This document shows positions 59,554-64,000 of a stretch of DNA of 64,000 nucleotides, piece by piece (position 1 is the stretch's first letter; the number at the start of each line of letters is the position of its first letter). The stretch is from positions 704,396-768,395 of the forward strand of contig CAWEAD010000008.1 of NCBI GenBank assembly GCA_963807225.1, read 5' to 3'. The translations under genes and the position numbers were made by a program. The notes beneath the pieces are model-generated. The model had not been told where the DNA came from. It saw nothing but the letters and a program-made list of their open reading frames with translations, and did no database searches. This DNA is from JAGVGT01 sp963807225. GTDB taxonomy: Bacteria; Desulfobacterota; Desulfobulbia; Desulfobulbales; JAGXFP01.

Positions 59554-60444
59554 ATGACACTTTCCGACTTTTTTGTCTATCTGCGAGCCATCTTCAAGTT
59601 TACCCTCTTCACCATCAACCAGACCCCGGTCACTCTGGCCTCGCTGGTTCTGTTCCTGGGGGTTTTCCTCGGCTTTCTGCTGCTGGCCAAGGGCTTGACG
59701 CGTTTTCTGATCCGGCGTCTTCTGGTCCGCTTTAACGTTGAAGAGGGGATCCAGTACAACCTCGAACGCATTATCCGCTATTCGGTCGCCATCATCGGGG
59801 CCATCGTGGCCTTTCAGTTTATCGGCATCGATCTGAGCGGTCTGGCGGTTATCTTCGGTCTCCTCTCGGTGGGCGTCGGTTTCGGGCTGCAGAACGTCAC
59901 CTCGAACTTCGTGGCCGGGCTGATCCTGCTCTTCGAGCGGCCGATCTCGGTGGGTGATCGGGTGGTGGTGGGCGATACCGAAGGCGATGTGCTGGATATC
60001 AACATGCGCTCCACCACCATCCGCTCCATCGACAACATCGCCATCATCGTGCCCAATTCCGAATTCATCGCCAATCAGGTGACCAACTGGTCCTACGGCG
60101 ACAAGAAGGTCCGGCTCAATATCGAGGTCGGGGTCTCCTATAATTCGGACCTGGACCTCGTTCTCCGGAGCATCCGCGAGGTCGCCGACGAGAACCGGAA
60201 CATCCTCTCCACCCCCGAGCCCGCCGTCCACCTGCTTTCTTTCGGCGATTCCTCCTGGAATATGGCCCTGCGCTGCTGGATCTCCAATCCCAAACGCCAT
60301 CGAGAGGTCCGCTCGGAAATCAATTGCGCCCTGGTGCGGAAATTCCGGGAAAAGGGGATCGAAATTCCCTTTCCCCAGCGCGACCTGCATCTGCGCTCGG
60401 CCGTCACCCTGCCGGTGGGGCAGGAAGAAAAAATTAAGAATTAG
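59554..60444 (+). CDS. Mechanosensitive ion channel, MscS family
   Basis: 296 residues with three or four membrane helices. The pore helix/beta junction matches MscS: FGLLSVGVGFGLQNVTSNFVAGLILLFERPISVGDRV, then the beta domain DTEGDVLDINMRSTTIRSIDNIAIIVPNSEF and the cytoplasmic alpha/beta end. It opens on membrane tension to protect against osmotic downshock. It stands between two repeat arrays, and its last codons (Lys-Ile-Lys-Asn-stop) are formed by the downstream repeat. There is no strong ribosome site, as its upstream region is repeat. Confidence 0.93.
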   Translation: MTLSDFFVYLRAIFKFTLFTINQTPVTLASLVLFLGVFLGFLLLAKGLTRFLIRRLLVRFNVEEGIQYNLERIIRYSVAIIGAIVAFQFIGIDLSGLAVIFGLLSVGVGFGLQNVTSNFVAGLILLFERPISVGDRVVVGDTEGDVLDINMRSTTIRSIDNIAIIVPNSEFIANQVTNWSYGDKKVRLNIEVGVSYNSDLDLVLRSIREVADENRNILSTPEPAVHLLSFGDSSWNMALRCWISNPKRHREVRSEINCALVRKFREKGIEIPFPQRDLHLRSAVTLPVGQEEKIKN

Positions 60445-60584
60445 AAGGCAGAATTTACGAATGCAGAATTTACCAAAGGCAGAATGCAGAATTTACCAAA
60501 GGCAGAATGCAGAATTAAGAATGCAGAATTAAGAACACAGAATTAAAAACACAGAATTAAGAAGGCGGAACGCAGAAAGTTAGG
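60427..60584. repeat. GCAGAATTAAGAAT repeat array, copy C
   Basis: One-armed array: about nine GCAGAAT units, including AAAGGCAGAATGCAGAATTT twice in tandem, followed by units decayed to ACACAGAATTAA. There is no inverted partner arm. Confidence 0.8.
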
Positions 60585-60725
60585 CAATATGGCTCTGGAA
60601 CCCCGAACAAGATGTCCCCAGTCTCTTCGATATTTTGTCCAGGGCAGCGGCAACCGGGAGCCGGGCCGGCAAGTGTGAAGCGCTGCCGGCCCGGTCCCGG
60701 TTCAACTCTTACGGGCGAGGACCAT

Positions 60726-61649
60726 GTGGAAATGATTTTCGAGCCGGTCTGGCAGGGGTTGGTGGCGACAGCGGCGGCGCTGGTGCCGGGCTTCCTGCTC
60801 ATTCTCTGGTTCCGGTGGCAGCGGCGGCAAAAACCCAATCCCGTCTTTCCCAATCTTCGCCGGGGCCCGGGCCAATCACTGCAGCTGCAGCTCAGCCGGA
60901 TCGATAACCGGATCAACGATCTCCTGGTTTTTCTCAGCGTGGTACCGGCGGCGGCGGCCCTGTGGACCTTGGGACCAATCCTGGCTGAGGGCGGCAGTCC
61001 CAACCTCACCAACTATCTGCAGCTCGGCATCCTGCTGGCTCTGCTCCTGCCCCTGCCGGCAGTGATGACCTGCCGCCGCCTCCGAGAGCGGGCCCGGTGC
61101 AGACTGGCACTGGATAGCGCACTGGCGGTGGGGCGGGAGTTGAACCTCATCATGCCGCACGGCTTTCACGTCTTCCATGACTTCCAGGACGAGGGTTACA
61201 AGGTCGATCATGTGGTGGCCGGGCCATCCGGGGTCAATGCGGTGACCAGCATGGGGAGGCCCAGACCGGTGAAGGGCGGGGTGGGACTGGATGCCAAGGT
61301 CCTCTATACCGGCGAAGCCCTTTATTTTCCCGACAACACCAAGGAAACCGAGGCTATCGCCCGAGCCCGGCAGCAGGCCGAATACCTGGCCGGCTGGCTG
61401 AGCAGCGAGGTCGGCGAGCTGGTTTTGGTCGACCCGGCCCTGGCCTTGCCCGGCTGGTTCGTAGAATGCAAGAAGGCCGATGATCTGATCCTGCTTTCCG
61501 GTCATAGACAGCACTACGCCCGCATCCTCAAAGGCCCGGAGGTCATCGAGGAAGACCTGCTCAAAAGGATCGTCAATCTGCTGGACGGTAAATGCCGGGA
61601 GGCCGAGCCTCCAGTGCCCGGGAGAGGGGCAAGGCGGAGGCGAAAGTAA
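60726..61649 (+). CDS. Membrane NERD-like protein (paralogue 2), catalytic residues lost
   Basis: 307 residues, aligning without gaps to the protein at 53186 for its first 180 residues, including the GTG-GAA start. The membrane part and the fold words (VGRELN, GFHVFHDF, GPSGV, LDAKV.Y.GEALYFPDN.KET) are kept. Asp161 remains, but Glu174 is Thr and Lys176 is Met, so the ExK of the nuclease site is gone. A strong site GAGGA precedes the GTG. It ends in an Arg-rich tail. It is probably an inactive paralogue, possibly with a binding role. Confidence 0.82.
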   Translation: MEMIFEPVWQGLVATAAALVPGFLLILWFRWQRRQKPNPVFPNLRRGPGQSLQLQLSRIDNRINDLLVFLSVVPAAAALWTLGPILAEGGSPNLTNYLQLGILLALLLPLPAVMTCRRLRERARCRLALDSALAVGRELNLIMPHGFHVFHDFQDEGYKVDHVVAGPSGVNAVTSMGRPRPVKGGVGLDAKVLYTGEALYFPDNTKETEAIARARQQAEYLAGWLSSEVGELVLVDPALALPGWFVECKKADDLILLSGHRQHYARILKGPEVIEEDLLKRIVNLLDGKCREAEPPVPGRGARRRRK

Positions 61650-61683
61650 ACCGTGGCAGCCAATGAAAGGGCGGGGCGGCAAC

Positions 61684-61793
61684 AACCAAAGGCAGAATTA
61701 AGAATTAAGCATAACTGAATGCAGAATGCAGAATGCAAAAGATAACACCGCTTAACAGTTCTGCATTCTGCATTCAAACTTCAGCCTTTAATA
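61684..61793. repeat. GCAGAATTAAGAAT repeat, copy D (full palindrome)
   Basis: The left arm AAAGGCAGAATTAAGAATTA and further GCAGAATGCAGAATG, a centre CAAAAGATAACACCGCTTAA, then a right arm CAGTTCTGCATTCTGCATTC ending CAGCCTTTAA. The whole can fold into one hairpin. It separates NERD 2 and the HigA-like gene. Confidence 0.85.
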
Positions 61794-61821
61794 TTGTGGA
61801 TTATCACTAAAGGAGGTCGAA

Positions 61822-62127
61822 ATGGATCCGATCAACAAGATGCGTCCCATCCATCCCGGAGAAATCCTCCGCGAGGAATTTCTCGCCCCCCTGAACATGA
61901 CCCCACATGCCCTGGCCTTGGAGCTCAAGGTGCCGGCGCCGCGCATTAACGACATTGTCCGCGAGCGCCGCGCCATCACCCCGGACACGGCCCTCCGGCT
62001 GGCGCGCTACTTCGGCAGTACCCCGCAATTCTGGATGAATCTGCAAACCAGCTACGACTTGAAACGCGCCGAACTGGAAAGCGGCCCGAAGATCGCCAAG
62101 GAAGTTCACTCCAGGCTGGCGGCGTAA
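61822..62127 (+). CDS. HigA-family antitoxin, orphan
   Basis: A 101-residue XRE-type helix-turn-helix protein of the HigA/VapI group: MRPIHPGEILREEFLAPLNM, helix-turn-helix around ALALELKVPAPRINDIVRERRAITPDTALRLARYF, and FGSTPQFWMNLQTSYDL, the standard C-terminal block. It has an ideal AAGGAGGT ribosome site. In HigBA loci the toxin gene lies directly upstream; here there is only repeat, so it is orphaned. It may regulate transcription on its own. Confidence 0.92.
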   Translation: MDPINKMRPIHPGEILREEFLAPLNMTPHALALELKVPAPRINDIVRERRAITPDTALRLARYFGSTPQFWMNLQTSYDLKRAELESGPKIAKEVHSRLAA

Positions 62128-62128
62128 A

Positions 62129-62170
62129 AAAGTCAAAATGAAGAATTAAGAATGCAGAATGGGAAAGATC
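62129..62170. repeat. GCAGAATTAAGAAT repeat, copy E
   Basis: AGAATTAAGAATGCAGAATGGGAAAGATCTGA, the third copy of the ATGCAGAATGGNAAAGAT start-like unit, directly upstream of the RhuM fragment. Confidence 0.75.
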
Positions 62171-62180
62171 TGACGAGAAA

Positions 62181-62570
62181 ATGACCTCAGAACACGGCAA
62201 AATCATCATCTATCAGGCTGAAAACGGACAGACGACCTTGGATGTGAAGCTTGAGGAAGAGACTGTTTGGTTAACCCAAGAACAAATGACAATGTTGTTT
62301 GATCGGAATAAAAGAACCGTTTCCGAGCATATCCGCAACGTATTCAAAGAGGGTGAGTTGGCTGAATATGCAGTTGTCCGGAAATTCCGGACAACTGCCC
62401 GAGATGGCAAGAGCTACGAGATAAACTATTACAACCTAGATGTGATCATTTCGGTAGGCTACCGAGTCAAATCTCAACGAGGTACCCAGTTCCGGATCTG
62501 GGCGACTAATGTCCTGAAGCAACACCTGATCAACGGTTATACAGCCAACGAACGACGACTGGCTGCTTAA
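62181..62570 (+). pseudogene. RhuM family protein, C-terminally truncated
   Basis: 129 residues covering only the N-terminal part of the RhuM (virulence-associated) family: EEETVWLTQEQMTMLFDRNKRTVSEHIRNVF, then NYYNLDVIISVGYRVKS and GTQFRIWATNVLKQHLINGYTANERRL. Intact members continue about 200 residues; here the frame ends at the TAA in the repeat sequence TTAAAGGCAG. The start overlaps a TGA of an upstream repeat-encoded frame (ATGA). The role of RhuM proteins is unknown; they are frequent on accessory elements. Confidence 0.8.
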
Positions 62571-62697
62571 AGGCAGAAGGCAGAATCAAGAATGCAAAAG
62601 ATAACTCCGCTCAATAATTCTGCATTCTGCATTCTTAATTCTGCCTTTGTAAATTTCTGCATTCTTAATTCTACATTTATTGAGTTCCGCATTTAAA
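62565..62697. repeat. GCAGAATTAAGAAT repeat, copy F (full palindrome plus extra right arm)
   Basis: AAAGGCAGAAGGCAGAATCAAG, AATGCAAAAGATAACTCCGC, then ATTCTGCATTCTGCATTCTT and AATTCTGCCTTTGTAAATTT, plus a second right arm ending CATTTATTGAG. Same layout as copy D. Confidence 0.85.
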
Positions 62698-62755
62698 TGC
62701 TGCCAGCGATATTATCTTTCCGCCGGGCAATGGAAAAGAGGCGATAGAAGGATAA

Positions 62756-63871
62756 ATGGAAAACCATTCACCATACAAAAAAAGTAAAAATCTTCTGACC
62801 AAGACTGAGGCAGATTTCTATGTTTTTTTGAAAGCCGCAGTCAATAATGATTTCCACATCAACAAAATGACCAGGATGTGTGATCTGGTTGATGTCGACA
62901 AAAGGCTACGCAGCAAGGAGTACATGTCCTATTTCAGGAGCATATCTCAATATCATATAGATTTTACCTTATGCGACCCATTCACCTTCAAACCTTTAGT
63001 TTGCATAGAATTAGACGACCCATCGCATGAGAGAGCTGACAGAATAAAAAGGGATAAAAAAGTTAACAAGATATTTGCTGATATCAACTTGCCGTTATTA
63101 AGAATAAAAACTGAACGAACATACAACGTTGAAAATCTGCGGAAAATCATAGATAGCAGCATAAAAGATGCGAGCGGAAAACAGTTTATCCACGAAAACA
63201 ATTCTTCGGCGGATGAAGTTACAATTGATATTAATATAGAACGAGACGAAATGGCTCAACAGTATGATGCCAGGAAGAGCAATAAAAATATGCCAGCAGT
63301 CTGGCCGTGGATATTACTAATAGTTGCTATATTTTATTTAGTATCAACTCACAAAAACGTTAAAACTAATATTGCCCCCAAAAAGATTGCAACAGCAAAG
63401 GTCATTCCAAGGCAGAGAACAAACCAACCTGCCTTAAAATCAAGCCCAAAAAGGATACAACCTCCTCCGGCGACAGTCTCGAATGAATACACTATCAAAG
63501 ACGTCACAATAACATCAGCACCAATAATTCAACCTTCAAATACAATCGCCGCAACAGAAAATAATGCCGTGCGAATTAAACCTAATCATTATGCCGGTAA
63601 TTTTACCGTAGAAATGGTTTGGGATGGGAACTACAAATCCGGCAATGGAATAATTGCCCTGTTGGATTGTGGAGAACAATGGTTGTTGGTAGAACAATTG
63701 GCATCTGGAATACAACTTGAACATGCCGTGCAAAAGTTGGCAAAAGGATCCCAGACCGAACTGTTGCCTACCACTAACCGATCATCAAATTACTATTTGA
63801 TAACCAGCTCTGGAAGTTTGCAAATATGGGACAGCTCGGGCAAGGTGAATGAGTTCAAGCGGAGAGCATAA
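62756..63871 (+). CDS. DUF2726 (restriction-like) membrane protein on AT-rich DNA
   Basis: 371 residues. Residues 8-145 match the DUF2726 pattern: LLTKTEADFYVFLKAAV, VDKRLRSKEYMSYF, YHIDFTLCDPFTFKPLVCIELDDPSHE, RDKKVNKIFADINLPLLRI; the ID and ELDD acidic residues recall a PD-(D/E)xK nuclease-like fold. One membrane helix (about 182-198), then a Lys/Pro/Thr linker and an unrecognised C-terminal domain. Base composition (about 38 percent GC by eye) and codon use are very unlike the rest of the window, so it is probably a recent acquisition. Confidence 0.78.
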   Translation: MENHSPYKKSKNLLTKTEADFYVFLKAAVNNDFHINKMTRMCDLVDVDKRLRSKEYMSYFRSISQYHIDFTLCDPFTFKPLVCIELDDPSHERADRIKRDKKVNKIFADINLPLLRIKTERTYNVENLRKIIDSSIKDASGKQFIHENNSSADEVTIDINIERDEMAQQYDARKSNKNMPAVWPWILLIVAIFYLVSTHKNVKTNIAPKKIATAKVIPRQRTNQPALKSSPKRIQPPPATVSNEYTIKDVTITSAPIIQPSNTIAATENNAVRIKPNHYAGNFTVEMVWDGNYKSGNGIIALLDCGEQWLLVEQLASGIQLEHAVQKLAKGSQTELLPTTNRSSNYYLITSSGSLQIWDSSGKVNEFKRRA

Positions 63872-64000
63872 ATGCAACTGAACTCAGATGTTTCGAGTAT
63901 GTATCAGCTTCTGGTTTTGCAGAACTAGCACTGCCTTTTGACGGCCAAGCAAAAGGAAATCATTAACGCGGGTGACCCTGAATTTCCGGGGCTATATTAT
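63872..64000. other. Right edge, nothing recognised
   Basis: The final 129 nt contain only frames shorter than 20 codons and no recognisable signal. Confidence 0.4.

Noticed and set aside
58815..62697. Integron cassette array with attC sites
   Set aside because: GCTTAAC in some repeat centres fits RYYYAAC, but the partner GTTRRRY and full attC structure are lacking, no integrase is seen, and arrays vary in unit number.
58815..62697. CRISPR array
   Set aside because: Repeat units are short, variable and palindromic over long distances, with no regular unique spacers and no cas genes.

Overview
The window is GC-rich DNA with tightly packed, conventional bacterial genes. Its content suggests an anaerobic or respiratory member of the Desulfobacterota (former Deltaproteobacteria): c-type cytochromes including a nine-heme secreted one, a TatT-type TRAP transporter, a NosL/redoxin/ABC locus, sigma-54 regulation, and two genes best read as selenoproteins. 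The lineage is inferred from gene content only.

Layout. 0-3 kb: end of a receiver-domain gene, tRNA-Val, a membrane methyltransferase-like gene, nadC and a DJ-1/PfpI gene. 2.8-11.4 kb: a complete phosphate module, phoR-phoU on the minus strand and pstC-pstA-pstS-pstB-phoB on the plus strand, with candidate Pho boxes and a 108-bp palindrome between pstA and pstS. 11.7-18.1 kb: a small unknown protein, cardiolipin synthase, a DegP-type protease, two Hsp20 genes, and a Crp/Fnr regulator followed by a membrane methyltransferase-like gene. 18.3-25.8 kb (minus): a TRAP operon with TatT and an embedded tandem PAN/Apple protein, a thioredoxin-reductase-like gene, and oligoendopeptidase F. 26.1-30.1 kb: a type II topoisomerase pair resembling the Bacteroidetes/Chlamydiae form. 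30.2-38.9 kb: cyclophilin, a Bax-like glucosaminidase, a polysaccharide deacetylase, and a five-gene minus-strand operon (fmdE-like, molybdopterin-binding, M20 amidase, GCS2-type ligase, gamma-glutamyltransferase). 39.0-43.1 kb: receiver protein, histidine kinase and NtrC-type activator. 43.2-51.1 kb: two FtsX-type permeases, two LolD-type ATPases, a redoxin-NosL fusion and a secreted beta-propeller cytochrome. 51.3-52.1 kb: the two candidate selenoprotein genes. 53-58 kb: a NERD protein, an SDR enzyme and the nine-heme cytochrome behind a near-consensus sigma-54 promoter. 58.3-63.9 kb: an accessory stretch of single genes, all on the plus strand, separated by a palindromic GCAGAATTAAGAAT repeat family; several of these genes are broken or divergent, and the last is AT-rich.

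Most important observation: at 51281-52146 two adjacent genes each appear to stop early at TGA, yet in the same frame each continues into the rest of its family's conserved sequence. A [2Fe-2S] CopZ/BFD-like protein continues as Sec-Cys-Leu, and a MerB-like organomercurial lyase continues as Cys-Sec and then the family's C-terminal region. Each TGA is followed 18-19 nt later by a hairpin whose loop has G at position 2, as expected for a bacterial SECIS. Reading through the first TGA places its true stop in a 4-nt ATGA overlap with the start of merB.
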